In this document: positions 1 to 8,134 of the stretch, piece by piece
Layout of the letters: every line of letters begins with the position of its first letter
Numbering within the stretch: the stretch's first letter is position 1
NCBI GenBank assembly: GCA_045591315.1
Contig: JAZNSN010000026.1
Coordinates: 62,001 to 126,000, forward strand
Length of the DNA stretch: 64,000 nucleotides
Direction of reading: 5' to 3'
DNA from: HGM04593 sp045591315
Lineage (GTDB): Bacteria; Bacteroidota; Bacteroidia; Bacteroidales; Bacteroidaceae
Notes under the pieces: generated by a model
Told to the model about the DNA's origin: nothing
What the model saw: only the letters and a program-made list of their open reading frames with translations
The model's database searches: none
Position numbers and translations under genes: made by a program

Positions 1-34
1 ATTCAAAAAACTGATTCTTATTAACTGACTGAAT

Positions 35-502
35 ATGAAAAATACAGAATGCAAGGTTGATGCTCTAGACCTTAAAATATTGAGTATCATTTCAAAGGAT
101 GCAAGAATTCCTTTCCGTAACGTGGCAGAACTATGTGGAGTTTCACGCGCGGCCATTCATCTGCGCGTACAGCATCTTATCGATATGGGTATAATTTCGG
201 GCTCATGCTATGAGATTGATGTACGCCGTCTTGGCTATAAGACCTGCACGTATATTGGCGTGCGTCTTGAGCGTGGTTCAATGTACAAGGAGGTTGTAGA
301 GCGTCTGCGCGAGATACCCGAAGTTGTTGAGTGCTGCTACACAACAGGCCCTTATTCAATACTTGCAAAGATGTACTCCCATGACAATGAGCATCTTATG
401 ACTCTTCTGAACGGACGTGTCCAGGAGATACCGGGCATTGTCAGCACCGAGACAATGATAGTCCTTGACCATAGTATAAAGCGAAATATGCCTATGGAGT
501 AA
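35..502 (+). CDS. Lrp/AsnC-family transcriptional regulator
   Basis: 155 residues, normal Lrp/AsnC length. An N-terminal helix-turn-helix (about residues 8-60, with LDLKILSIISKDARIPFRNV and the recognition region CGVSRAAIHLRVQHL) is followed by the RAM/AsnC ligand-binding domain (about 65-145). Family members bind amino acids and control amino-acid metabolism genes. The next gene downstream is an amidotransferase/dipeptidase fusion, so peptide or amino-acid control is a reasonable inference, but a strong terminator separates the two and the target cannot be read from the sequence. The ATG start is the only good one. The promoter lies outside or at the very edge of the window. Confidence 0.9.
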   Translation: MKNTECKVDALDLKILSIISKDARIPFRNVAELCGVSRAAIHLRVQHLIDMGIISGSCYEIDVRRLGYKTCTYIGVRLERGSMYKEVVERLREIPEVVECCYTTGPYSILAKMYSHDNEHLMTLLNGRVQEIPGIVSTETMIVLDHSIKRNMPME

Positions 503-550
503 CAGCCGGTGCCAGTCGTGGCGGCTTTACTGCATGGTGAAACATAACGT

Positions 551-588
551 CCCGTACTGTGGTTCGGCAATCACAGTACGGGGCTTTT
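551..588 (+). terminator. Rho-independent terminator after the Lrp gene
   Basis: An 11-bp perfect stem (551-561 with 572-582) with a 10-base loop is followed by CTTTTAT. A GTG codon at 559 that would extend the next reading frame lies inside this stem and is not a plausible start. Confidence 0.85.
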
Positions 589-603
589 ATAATCCAGAAA
601 CGC

Positions 604-2370
604 ATGAAAAAGGACAAGTTCAATTTTATGGCTGAACGTAAGGCGCTCCATTCAGCCTTCCCTTTGGCGGAGCCCCGCCCTGTAATAGGTATAACGGCAA
701 ATTTCCGTGACGGCAATGCTGCACTTGCCGAAGCGTATTACGCGTCGGTGCTAGAGGCTGGCGGTACTCCGTTCATAATCCCGCCTTATGCGAACCGCGA
801 AGCATTGGTTGAGACGCTTAAGCATATCGACGCCCTGTTGCTTACAGGTGGTGCGGATATAGATCCCCGTTACATGGGCGAAGCTCCGGATTACGCTCTC
901 TTGCATGCTATAAATCCGAAACGTGACGAACAGGAGATTCTTTTGACGTGTCTTGCCGATGACCGTTCGCTGCCGATACTTGGGATATGCCGTGGAGTAC
1001 AGGTTCTTGCCGTGGCTTTTGGCGGAAAGGTGTATCAGGACCAAGGTGCCGGTATGGGCCGTGAGTTGCTTGTCCATGACCAGGAACCGGCAGAACGACA
1101 TGTGGCGACTCACGATGTTTCATTTGTACATGACAGCATGCTTGCCCGTCTGTTCGGTTGCGAAAGTATAGCTGTAAACAGTTTTCATCACCAGTCGGTG
1201 AGTGCTGTACCTTGTGGATTTGCCGTAACCGCCGTGTCGCCCGATGGGGTGATAGAGGCAATAGAGGCTGTTGACGGCCGTTCGATAATTGGAGTACAGT
1301 GGCATCCCGAATCCTTTGTCATGAACGACGATCGCTGTATGATGCCTATTTTCGAGTGGCTTGTAAGCGAAGCATCATTGTATCGTAGGGCAAAGGAAAT
1401 TCATTCAAGGACAGTTACTCTCGATTCACATTGTGACACTCCGATGCTGTTTGAAAAAGGCTATAGGCTTGAGGAGAGAAGTGAAGTTGCGCTCGTCGAT
1501 CTGCACAAGATGGACGAAGGCGGGCTTGATGCCGTGACTATGGTTGCTTATATACCTCAGGGCGCACGTGACGAAAATGCACTTGCAGAGGCAACACGAT
1601 ATGCCGACACTTTGTTGGGAGAGATTGCAGCCCAGGTGGAAAGGAACAGAGAAAATGTAGCTCTGTGTGATTCTCCCGATGACGTAAATCTCTATAAACG
1701 AAGTGGCAAGAAAGTGGTAATGCGAGGTATAGAGAACGGTTATGCTATCGGAAAGGATATAGCCAATGTACGCCGTTATAGGGATATGGGGGTTGTATAT
1801 ATGACCTTGTGCCACAATGGTGACAACGATATTTGTGACTCTGCGAGAGGTAATGGTGAGCATGGCGGCTTGAGCGTTTTCGGGCAGGAAGTCGTAAAGG
1901 AGATGAACCGCGTGGGTATGGTCATTGACTTGTCACATGCGGCAGAGAGCACTTTCTGGCAAGTGCTGGAACTTAGCTCGGCGCCTGTTGTCTGTTCTCA
2001 CTCCTCTTGCAAGGCTTTGTGCAATCATCCGCGCAACCTTGCCGATGAGCAGATGGCAGCATTGGCATCTAAGGGTGGAGTGGTGCAGGTAACTATGTAC
2101 GACGGCTTTTTGTGTGAGGACGGTGAGGCGACTATCGGTGACTTCATGATGCATCTTGAACATGCCATATCTGTTGCTGGTATAGAGCATGTGGGTATCG
2201 GTACCGATTTTGACGGCGACGGTGCTGTAAAAGGCTGTTCGAGTGCATCTCAGCTACGTAACATAACCCGTGAACTGTTGCGAAGAGGGTATAGCGAAGA
2301 GGATATCAGGAAAATTTGGGGAGCCAACTGGTTGCGTGTGATTAGAACGGTTCAAACTGCCGCCGATTGA
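604..2370 (+). CDS. Fused class I glutamine amidotransferase-like (peptidase C26) and M19 membrane dipeptidase
   Basis: 588 residues from the ATG at 604; an ATG at 628 is also possible. Residues about 23-250 form a PuuD-like gamma-glutamyl hydrolase domain with the nucleophile elbow GICRGVQ (Cys129) and the catalytic pair in VQWHPES (His234, Glu236). Residues about 270-585 form an M19 (renal dipeptidase) domain with the zinc motif in DSHCDTP (His276, Asp278), SHSSCKALCNHPRN and GIGTDFDGDG. Both active sites look intact. C26 enzymes cleave gamma-glutamyl amide bonds, and M19 enzymes cleave dipeptides, including Cys-Gly and L,D-dipeptides. I infer that the fused protein removes a gamma-glutamyl group and then splits the remaining dipeptide, from glutathione-like or cell-wall peptides. 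No signal peptide is seen, so it is probably cytoplasmic. Confidence 0.88.
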   Translation: MKKDKFNFMAERKALHSAFPLAEPRPVIGITANFRDGNAALAEAYYASVLEAGGTPFIIPPYANREALVETLKHIDALLLTGGADIDPRYMGEAPDYALLHAINPKRDEQEILLTCLADDRSLPILGICRGVQVLAVAFGGKVYQDQGAGMGRELLVHDQEPAERHVATHDVSFVHDSMLARLFGCESIAVNSFHHQSVSAVPCGFAVTAVSPDGVIEAIEAVDGRSIIGVQWHPESFVMNDDRCMMPIFEWLVSEASLYRRAKEIHSRTVTLDSHCDTPMLFEKGYRLEERSEVALVDLHKMDEGGLDAVTMVAYIPQGARDENALAEATRYADTLLGEIAAQVERNRENVALCDSPDDVNLYKRSGKKVVMRGIENGYAIGKDIANVRRYRDMGVVYMTLCHNGDNDICDSARGNGEHGGLSVFGQEVVKEMNRVGMVIDLSHAAESTFWQVLELSSAPVVCSHSSCKALCNHPRNLADEQMAALASKGGVVQVTMYDGFLCEDGEATIGDFMMHLEHAISVAGIEHVGIGTDFDGDGAVKGCSSASQLRNITRELLRRGYSEEDIRKIWGANWLRVIRTVQTAAD

Positions 2371-2377
2371 CATTGGT

Positions 2378-2410
2378 GCAACTCAGCACCGCTTCTTGTG
2401 CGGTAGTTGC
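2378..2410 (+). other. Hairpin in the 3' untranslated region
   Basis: GCAACT (2378-2383) pairs with AGTTGC (2405-2410), and ACCGC (2388-2392) pairs with GCGGT (2400-2404), leaving a four-base bulge. It lies just after the dipeptidase stop codon and before the terminator, and may protect the 3' end of the mRNA. Confidence 0.45.
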
Positions 2411-2445
2411 CCAAAAGGTGTTGAAAAAGGTGTTGAAGAAAAATA

Positions 2446-2479
2446 AAAATGGTTCTACAGATATTTGTAGAACCATTTT
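2446..2479. terminator. Bidirectional terminator between the dipeptidase gene and tRNA-Pro
   Basis: A 14-bp perfect stem (2446-2459 with 2466-2479) and a six-base loop, flanked by A-rich and T-rich sequence, sits between the end of a plus-strand gene and the 3' end of a minus-strand tRNA. It probably serves both. Confidence 0.8.
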
Positions 2480-2483
2480 GTTG

Positions 2484-2558
2484 TCGGGATGACTGGATTC
2501 GAACCAGCGACCACACGCCCCCCAGACGCGTACTCTAACCGGGCTGAGCTACATCCCG
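2484..2558 (-). tRNA. tRNA-Pro (anticodon GGG)
   Basis: Read on the minus strand, the acceptor stem CGGGATG (2558-2552) pairs with CATCCCG (2491-2485), and the discriminator A is at 2484. The D arm is GCTC/GAGT and the T arm GCTGG-TTCGAAT-CCAGT. The anticodon stem CGCGT/GCGTG encloses loop CTGGGGG, which gives anticodon GGG with U33 in place. CCA is not encoded; the next bases read CAA. A canonical promoter lies just upstream. Confidence 0.93.
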
Positions 2559-2573
2559 CTCTGTTTGCGTCTG

Positions 2574-2604
2574 CAAAGGTATGAATTTTTTTGTCAATAA
2601 ACAA
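2574..2604 (-). promoter_or_regulatory. Promoter of tRNA-Pro
   Basis: On the minus strand, TTG (complement of 2602-2604) is followed by a 20-base spacer and TACCTTTG (complement of 2574-2581), an exact fit to the Bacteroidetes TTG/TAnnTTTG pattern about 16 bases before the mature tRNA. Confidence 0.75.
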
Positions 2605-2773
2605 CAAGGTTTGAAGAATTTATTTTTCTTGCAGCTGAGAATTCGTTGCAGATAATTGCCATAGGTCGAATTCGTGTTCTGTTTTTGATGAAAGTTTTGC
2701 CGATGCGGAATCTTGTTTATGTGTAAGTATTCCGGCATTGGTTGACAGCGTGCAATAAAATAATGCTCTCGTA

Positions 2774-2804
2774 TTGAGATTTTAAACTTTATTTTGTTTC
2801 TTTG
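2774..2804 (+). promoter_or_regulatory. Candidate promoter of the CotH gene
   Basis: TTG (2774-2776), 20 bases, then TTTCTTTG (2797-2804), one mismatch from TAnnTTTG. It would give a leader of about 55 bases. Nothing else is recognised between the tRNA promoter and this site. Confidence 0.5.
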
Positions 2805-2866
2805 CATAATGCAATTTTATCCTTTGGATAAAGATGCGATAATATAGATCTGAAAATTTTTGGATT

Positions 2867-5800
2867 ATGAAAAGATATCTTTATTCTTTACTGTTTGTGT
2901 TGTGTACAATTTCGGGTGTGAATGCTCAGAGTTGGAGCAAGGTCTTGTCGAATGTTGACGGGCTGCCCGGTGTTGCTGTTGGTGAAGTCTCTTACGATGG
3001 CTTTTATGAGTTCACTTCGGCTTTGATTGAACCGGATAAGGCTACCGACAAGGTACGTATTACCGTGCTGGAAACTCTCAATAATGAGGCTCCTAATGGG
3101 AATAACGTTATTTTCGCCCTCTCGGAACTCAAGGTGTACGACAAGAATGGAGATGCAGTATCATACACGGCATCCTCTAATGCCGACCACAATTCCATGT
3201 CGTATGTAGATGACGGTGACGGACTGCCGGCTCTGTCCGACAATGACTATAAATCCTATTTTCACTCTATGTGGACAGGAAATGCTCCTGTTGCCGATTA
3301 TCACTATGTGGAACTCGCATTGGAGAAGAGTTTGGATTCTTTCTCATTAGAATGGACTACACGCTATGGAGAACCAAAGAATGCTCCGACAAAAGTTGCT
3401 GTGACACTTGGTACTGATTACGTTCCGGTATCTGTCGGTGACGAGTTCGTGCTCGGTGCTGCAGTAACAACAGAAGCGGAACTGGCCGCAGAAAACCAGC
3501 TCTTTGTATTGAAAGGCAATGCGGTGAAGTCCTTTACAGCATCCAATGGAACAACCTATACGGGCAGCGGTCCTCTGTATATGCGTTATGCCGAAGAGGG
3601 CGATATCGTAGCTTCTGCGGAGAATGTGATGCAACTGGTGCCTGTGGATGATGAGCATTATATAATCTATTGGCCTGTGGCAGGAATGTATCTTGCCAAT
3701 TCTGCCAGTGTCTATAATGGCTTGAACGGCTGGCAATACAGTACTACCTTTTTGAGTAAGGCTGCTTATGTCAAGATTACAGCAAAGAATAACGGCAAGT
3801 TCGAACTTCAGTACGACGGCGTGAACTCTGCAGGTGCATTGTCATTGTATGTCGGTGCTGAGATGCGTGACGGAGTAGATTCCAAGATGAAGACATTCGA
3901 CCTTGAGCACAAGACTGCACTTGAAAACGGAGATTATACAAAAGGCTATTCATTGCCGATGGCATTTGAATGGGATATATACAAGGCTGTGCTAGACGAT
4001 GCTACTGTTGAATCATTGAAACTCTCATTGTCGTTGCAAGCGCAGGCGATATTGCAGCCGGTCATAGATGAGGCAAATGCAAACTTGAGCGAGTATGGCA
4101 ACTTTGACGGTGATTGTGCCGGGGAGAATACAGCTTTGCAGTCGGCCATATCGGATGCGACAAACATAATCAGCACAGTAAAGAACTTTTCCGAGATAGA
4201 GGCTGCCCGTTCGGCACTAATGGTTGCAGTGTCGGAATATATGGCTGTCGGCTTGAAGAAGTATGAACGCCGTGTGGCGGAGTTGGAGTCAACAGCTACG
4301 TACAGCAGTTATCCGTATGTCGAAGGTACATATCCCGAAAGCTCAAGGTCGATACTTGAGGGAATAGCCTCTGCTATTGCAGCAGGAAAGACTTCTGCCG
4401 GCATATATACAGCGGAACAGTATGAAAATCTATTTGCACAGATAGAAAGCGATATTGCTCAGTTCGAATCGACGAAAATTGTGAATTCCGGCGGTTCCGG
4501 CGGAGAGAGCGGGGGGGATAATGAGAGTACGGTTGAGGAAGAAACTGTGTACGTATATCTATCGAAAGGCGGTGTTGATGCATACGTCATTGCGTCGCTC
4601 GACGGCAATTACTATGAAGAGAACGGAAGCCTATGCTTCCCTATTAAGGACGGAGACACGGTACGCTATACCCAGTCGGAATATGACAGCTGTTCTACTA
4701 TAAAACCGGAGCTTCCGTATATGACTTCATTCAAGTTCAACAACAAGTATAACCCGAACCTGAACGTCGATGCCATTGCCGATACTGTAACAACGGATAT
4801 ATATATCAGCCTTAATGCAATAGGCAAATGGCTGACAGCAAGCTTCCAACTGAGCGATGACAAGGCTGTAGCGTTTGTCGATACAGTATTGCAGGAGAGC
4901 AAGGTTACACGCCAAAGCTTTGCCGATAAAGTGACCTACAGGGTAACATATCCCGGTTACAATATTGTTGAAAGGGTAAAGGTTCAGGACGAAATATGGA
5001 CTACTCCTGTCGTTAACGGTGATACAGTGGAGGTTAGTCTTGCAGCAGCTATGCTCTCAACCAACAAACCTTCGCAGATGTCTGATGAGTCGCTTGCCAA
5101 TTTGCTTGACAGCAATCCGTCAACTATTTTCCATTCGACATGGGGCAGTGCAAACAATGCGACAATTAATGTCAATACTCATATCGATATAGATTTGCCG
5201 GAGTCTTTGGAGAACATTCAGCTATACTACAAGTGCAGGCCGCAAAGGGGTTACAATCCTCTTGTCTGGGAAATATACGCAAGCAATGACGGCAGTATGT
5301 GGACGCTTGTGCGTACCCTAGACTACACCAAGGACAATATGCCTACAGGCGGTGCCGGTCAGGAATATACCTCGCCGACAATATCTCTTGGAGACAGCTA
5401 TTCGAAACTCAGGATATTGCAGACAAGCGGTGAATATTCAAAGAATCATCTAGTGCTCTCGGAGTTGCGTGTTTACAAGGTCCTTGAAGGTCCTAGCGAG
5501 GAACCTGTCAAGATTCAGGATGCAATATACGAGAATCGTCACAAGCCTTTCGGCCGTGAGTATAATGTGACGGTAGAGTGGCTTACTGAGAATGCCGTGT
5601 CTGTGCCGCGTATCGATATTGACATTGACGGCGGCCAGTCGGTTACAAGCAAGGATTATTACTTGAATGCAAATTTCCGTATAACAGGTTATGGCGTATA
5701 TGAGAATTTTGTGGACTCTGTGCAGATAAAGGGACGCGGTAACTCGTCGTGGAGTTATTCAAAGAAACCATATCGTCTGAAGTTTGCCGAAAAAGTGAAG

Positions 5801-7570
5801 CCTTTCGGCCTAACTAAGGGCAAGAGCTGGGTTTTGCTTGCAAATGCCCAGAGAGGGTCGCTTATGGCTAATGCAATATCAATGAAGATAGGTCAGATGG
5901 CCGGAGCGCATTATACAAACCATATAATACCTGTAGATCTTTATATCAACGGCCAATACATGGGCAACTATATGTTTACCGAAAAGATAGGACTGGCGAA
6001 CAATAGCGTGGATATAGACGAAGATTTGGGCTATCTGCTGGAATTGGATACATACGGCAGCACCGATGAGCCGATACAAAGGACCGGAGTATATAATCTT
6101 CCGGTCAAGATAAATGAACCCGACTTGAGTGATTATGCGGCTGATGTCGCGGCAGCGCGCCGTACGGCAATGATCAATGATGTTAAGGAGATGTCGAATG
6201 CGATTTTCTATGACGGGGATATTGAGAGTGTATTGGATGTAGATGCTCTTGCACGCTTCTATCTTGCCAACGACCTCTCTTTGAATCAGGAGATAAATCA
6301 CCCGAAGAGCACGTTCCTGTACAAGAACGAAAGTGACTCGGAAGGCAAGCTTACATTTGGTCCGATATGGGATTTCGATTGGGGCTACGGATACGAGACA
6401 AGCAGTTCCTACTGTTACTCCAATGCAACATCAAGCAATATTAACTTCAATATGCAAGCTAGCGGTTTCTGGGAGGATGTGACAAATAACGATACCTTCA
6501 GGAAACATTACTATAGAGTGTGGAAAGAGTTCCTTGACAATAACAGTATAAAGGAACTGGAGGATTATATCGACAGCTATTACAATTTTGCCAAGAACTC
6601 GTTCGGCAGCAATGCTGTCATCTGGGGCAGCTCTTGCGGTTTCAGCGAAAGTGACAGGGATCGTGCAAAGCAGTGGCTCAATGACAGAAAGGATTATATC
6701 TTCAGCAATCTGTCTGAGCAAGATATTGATGACCTGATATATTCTATGGCAGGTGATGTTGACTGCAACAATGTCTTGACGGTACATGATGTTGCTCTGA
6801 TAACAGCATATCTGAATGGTGTCACTGTAGATTCGTTCCATGAGGGAAAGGCTGATGTTGACGAGAATGGCAAGATTGAGGCTGATGATGTGGCCGGTAC
6901 AGCCGAGTGTGTTCTTTTCGGTGATGTTCCGTCATCAATGTACTGGTACAACACTCCGTTGGCAGAAGGAGCGTTGTCTGCAAACGATATTGAACTTGAA
7001 GTAGGTGCAGAGCAGGCTGTTGAACTGCTTGTGTCGAGCAATGCAAGCGAGAGCTATACTGCATTGCAGTTCGATATAAACCTTCCCGATGGGCTGGAAG
7101 TATATGATGTCGTTGCAGGAAACAGCCTTGAATCGTCTCAGGCTGTCTTTACTCAGAAGGATATGAATAACTATAGGGTTGTTGTCTATTCCGACAGCAA
7201 TTCGCAGTTTGAGCCCGGTGACAATGTCGCTGTAAACCTGACATTGCTGGCTTCTGATGTAATAGAAGAGTCTGCACGCAAACTCTTATTGAGCAATATA
7301 TATGTTGTTGACGGAAACAATGAGGAACTCCGTATGGCAGAAACTTCTTTGGCCTTTACTCATGCAACATCTGTATGCGATGGCTTTGAGGCATATTCTG
7401 TCAAAGGCGGTTCATGCATAACAGTGACTGTACTGAATGATACTGATGTTACGGTATATGGCATAGACGGCCGTATGGTGCGCAAGCTCACTGTTAAGGA
7501 AGGTACGACATGTATCAATGTGCCTGAAGGTATGTATATTGTAAATGGCAAGAAGGTGCTTGTCAGGTAG
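2867..7570 (+). CDS. Large secreted CotH-domain protein with galactose-binding-like, dockerin-like and cohesin-like domains
   Basis: 1,567 residues. A signal peptide (about 1-21, ending VNAQ) is followed by a galactose-binding-like region (about 65-183), a helical region (about 370-535), a Gly/acidic linker (about 541-560), a discoidin-like domain (about 724-872), and a CotH domain (about 914-1170) with KGRGNSSW, KPYRLKF and GPIWDFDWGYG. CotH proteins have a kinase-like fold and some phosphorylate proteins. Two EF-hand-like dockerin repeats follow (DVDCNNVLTVHDV near 1296 and ADVDENGKIEADD near 1329), then a cohesin-like beta domain (about 1365-1500), and a C-terminal tail (DVTVYGIDGRMV to the end) resembling a type IX secretion or surface-sorting tail. 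Its substrate is unknown. A run of seven G (4511-4517) lies in the linker. Confidence 0.82.
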   Translation: MKRYLYSLLFVLCTISGVNAQSWSKVLSNVDGLPGVAVGEVSYDGFYEFTSALIEPDKATDKVRITVLETLNNEAPNGNNVIFALSELKVYDKNGDAVSYTASSNADHNSMSYVDDGDGLPALSDNDYKSYFHSMWTGNAPVADYHYVELALEKSLDSFSLEWTTRYGEPKNAPTKVAVTLGTDYVPVSVGDEFVLGAAVTTEAELAAENQLFVLKGNAVKSFTASNGTTYTGSGPLYMRYAEEGDIVASAENVMQLVPVDDEHYIIYWPVAGMYLANSASVYNGLNGWQYSTTFLSKAAYVKITAKNNGKFELQYDGVNSAGALSLYVGAEMRDGVDSKMKTFDLEHKTALENGDYTKGYSLPMAFEWDIYKAVLDDATVESLKLSLSLQAQAILQPVIDEANANLSEYGNFDGDCAGENTALQSAISDATNIISTVKNFSEIEAARSALMVAVSEYMAVGLKKYERRVAELESTATYSSYPYVEGTYPESSRSILEGIASAIAAGKTSAGIYTAEQYENLFAQIESDIAQFESTKIVNSGGSGGESGGDNESTVEEETVYVYLSKGGVDAYVIASLDGNYYEENGSLCFPIKDGDTVRYTQSEYDSCSTIKPELPYMTSFKFNNKYNPNLNVDAIADTVTTDIYISLNAIGKWLTASFQLSDDKAVAFVDTVLQESKVTRQSFADKVTYRVTYPGYNIVERVKVQDEIWTTPVVNGDTVEVSLAAAMLSTNKPSQMSDESLANLLDSNPSTIFHSTWGSANNATINVNTHIDIDLPESLENIQLYYKCRPQRGYNPLVWEIYASNDGSMWTLVRTLDYTKDNMPTGGAGQEYTSPTISLGDSYSKLRILQTSGEYSKNHLVLSELRVYKVLEGPSEEPVKIQDAIYENRHKPFGREYNVTVEWLTENAVSVPRIDIDIDGGQSVTSKDYYLNANFRITGYGVYENFVDSVQIKGRGNSSWSYSKKPYRLKFAEKVKPFGLTKGKSWVLLANAQRGSLMANAISMKIGQMAGAHYTNHIIPVDLYINGQYMGNYMFTEKIGLANNSVDIDEDLGYLLELDTYGSTDEPIQRTGVYNLPVKINEPDLSDYAADVAAARRTAMINDVKEMSNAIFYDGDIESVLDVDALARFYLANDLSLNQEINHPKSTFLYKNESDSEGKLTFGPIWDFDWGYGYETSSSYCYSNATSSNINFNMQASGFWEDVTNNDTFRKHYYRVWKEFLDNNSIKELEDYIDSYYNFAKNSFGSNAVIWGSSCGFSESDRDRAKQWLNDRKDYIFSNLSEQDIDDLIYSMAGDVDCNNVLTVHDVALITAYLNGVTVDSFHEGKADVDENGKIEADDVAGTAECVLFGDVPSSMYWYNTPLAEGALSANDIELEVGAEQAVELLVSSNASESYTALQFDINLPDGLEVYDVVAGNSLESSQAVFTQKDMNNYRVVVYSDSNSQFEPGDNVAVNLTLLASDVIEESARKLLLSNIYVVDGNNEELRMAETSLAFTHATSVCDGFEAYSVKGGSCITVTVLNDTDVTVYGIDGRMVRKLTVKEGTTCINVPEGMYIVNGKKVLVR

Positions 7571-7618
7571 AAGGCAATTTTCCGGTTCAAGAACTGGAGC
7601 AACAATTTCCCTGAAGCA

Positions 7619-7664
7619 ATAAAACAGCAAGTGAGGCAAGATTTTGCCTCACTTGCTGTTTTAT
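7619..7664. terminator. Perfect inverted-repeat terminator between convergent units
   Basis: A 21-bp perfect stem (7619-7639 with 7644-7664) and a four-base loop lie between the CotH gene and the decayed minus-strand gene, whose relic stop codon is two bases away. The A-rich and T-rich outer arms suit both directions. Confidence 0.85.
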
Positions 7665-7665
7665 C

Positions 7666-7740
7666 TCATTCGCATACCGGGCGTACTACGCGGCCCTGAT
7701 ACCGATAAGAGCCTCCATCGCCCACGCTATAAGAGTTGCT
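7666..7740 (-). pseudogene. Relic C-terminus of a secreted or lipoprotein gene
   Basis: Read on the minus strand, a short open segment after an in-frame TAG encodes a 24-residue tail with GGSYRYQGRVVRPV and then stops directly beside a terminator. This resembles the end of the Fibrobacter succinogenes major paralogous domain (FISUMP), common in Bacteroidales lipoproteins. It is out of frame with the 85-residue reading frame just upstream (7727-7984). I infer that the middle of one gene was lost, leaving its two ends. The family match is from memory of the typical ending. Confidence 0.4.
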
Positions 7741-7984
7741 CTATTGCAGTGTTCTCACCTTTTTCGAATCTGAAATCTTTTACGTCGGAACGTAGCAGTT
7801 CTATTGTTGCTGTTGATGATATTACCTTGAAGTTCTCGCCGGCAAATGTTATTTCGGGGTTCTCCGGCAAAGGAAACGTTGCGGAACTGCCGTCGTTCAA
7901 GTAAACTACAAGGTTGTTTTGTGCCATGGCATAGGGGCTTAGCAGCATAAGCAATAAAAAAATTGTGAGTCTGATTTTTCTCAT
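7727..7984 (-). CDS. Small secreted protein, probably the N-terminal remnant of a larger gene
   Basis: 85 residues: a signal peptide (about 1-21, MRKIRLTIFLLLMLL, ending AMAQ), then NNLVVYLNDGSSATFPLPENP, a short beta domain often found at the N-terminus of Bacteroidales secreted proteins. Such proteins normally continue into a further domain or sorting tail. Here the frame stops at EQLL, while a C-terminal tail is visible in another frame at 7666-7740. It may be a truncated pseudogene, or a small exported protein still made from the old promoter. Function unknown. Confidence 0.55.
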   Translation of the reverse strand: MRKIRLTIFLLLMLLSPYAMAQNNLVVYLNDGSSATFPLPENPEITFAGENFKVISSTATIELLRSDVKDFRFEKGENTAIEQLL

Positions 7985-8028
7985 AGGCTTTTAGTGGATT
8001 TTATAGGATAATAATTCTAAAATGTGTA

Positions 8029-8036
8029 CAAATTTA
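8029..8036 (-). promoter_or_regulatory. Candidate -7 element for the 85-residue protein
   Basis: TAAATTTG on the minus strand (complement of 8029-8036). The nearest TTG lies 24 bases upstream, longer than usual, next to a run of seven C (8055-8061). Confidence 0.4.
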
Positions 8037-8080
8037 TATAATTATCCATAATTACCCCCCCAATTGTTAAATAATATTAA

Positions 8081-8113
8081 AAGCAGGCTAAGGAATTATT
8101 TCCCCGCCTGCTT
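8081..8113 (-). terminator. Terminator of the S46 peptidase gene
   Basis: AAGCAGGC (8081-8088) pairs with GCCTGCTT (8106-8113), an 8-bp stem. On the minus strand it is followed by TTTTAATATT. Confidence 0.6.
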
Positions 8114-8134
8114 AATTAAATCCTAGTATGTATC

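Noticed and set aside
2535..2807. 90-residue minus-strand reading frame
   Set aside because: It runs across the tRNA and its promoter, and its residues look random.
8055..8061. Run of seven C as a phase-variation tract
   Set aside because: It lies outside the best promoter spacing of a probably decayed gene, and nothing else suggests switching.
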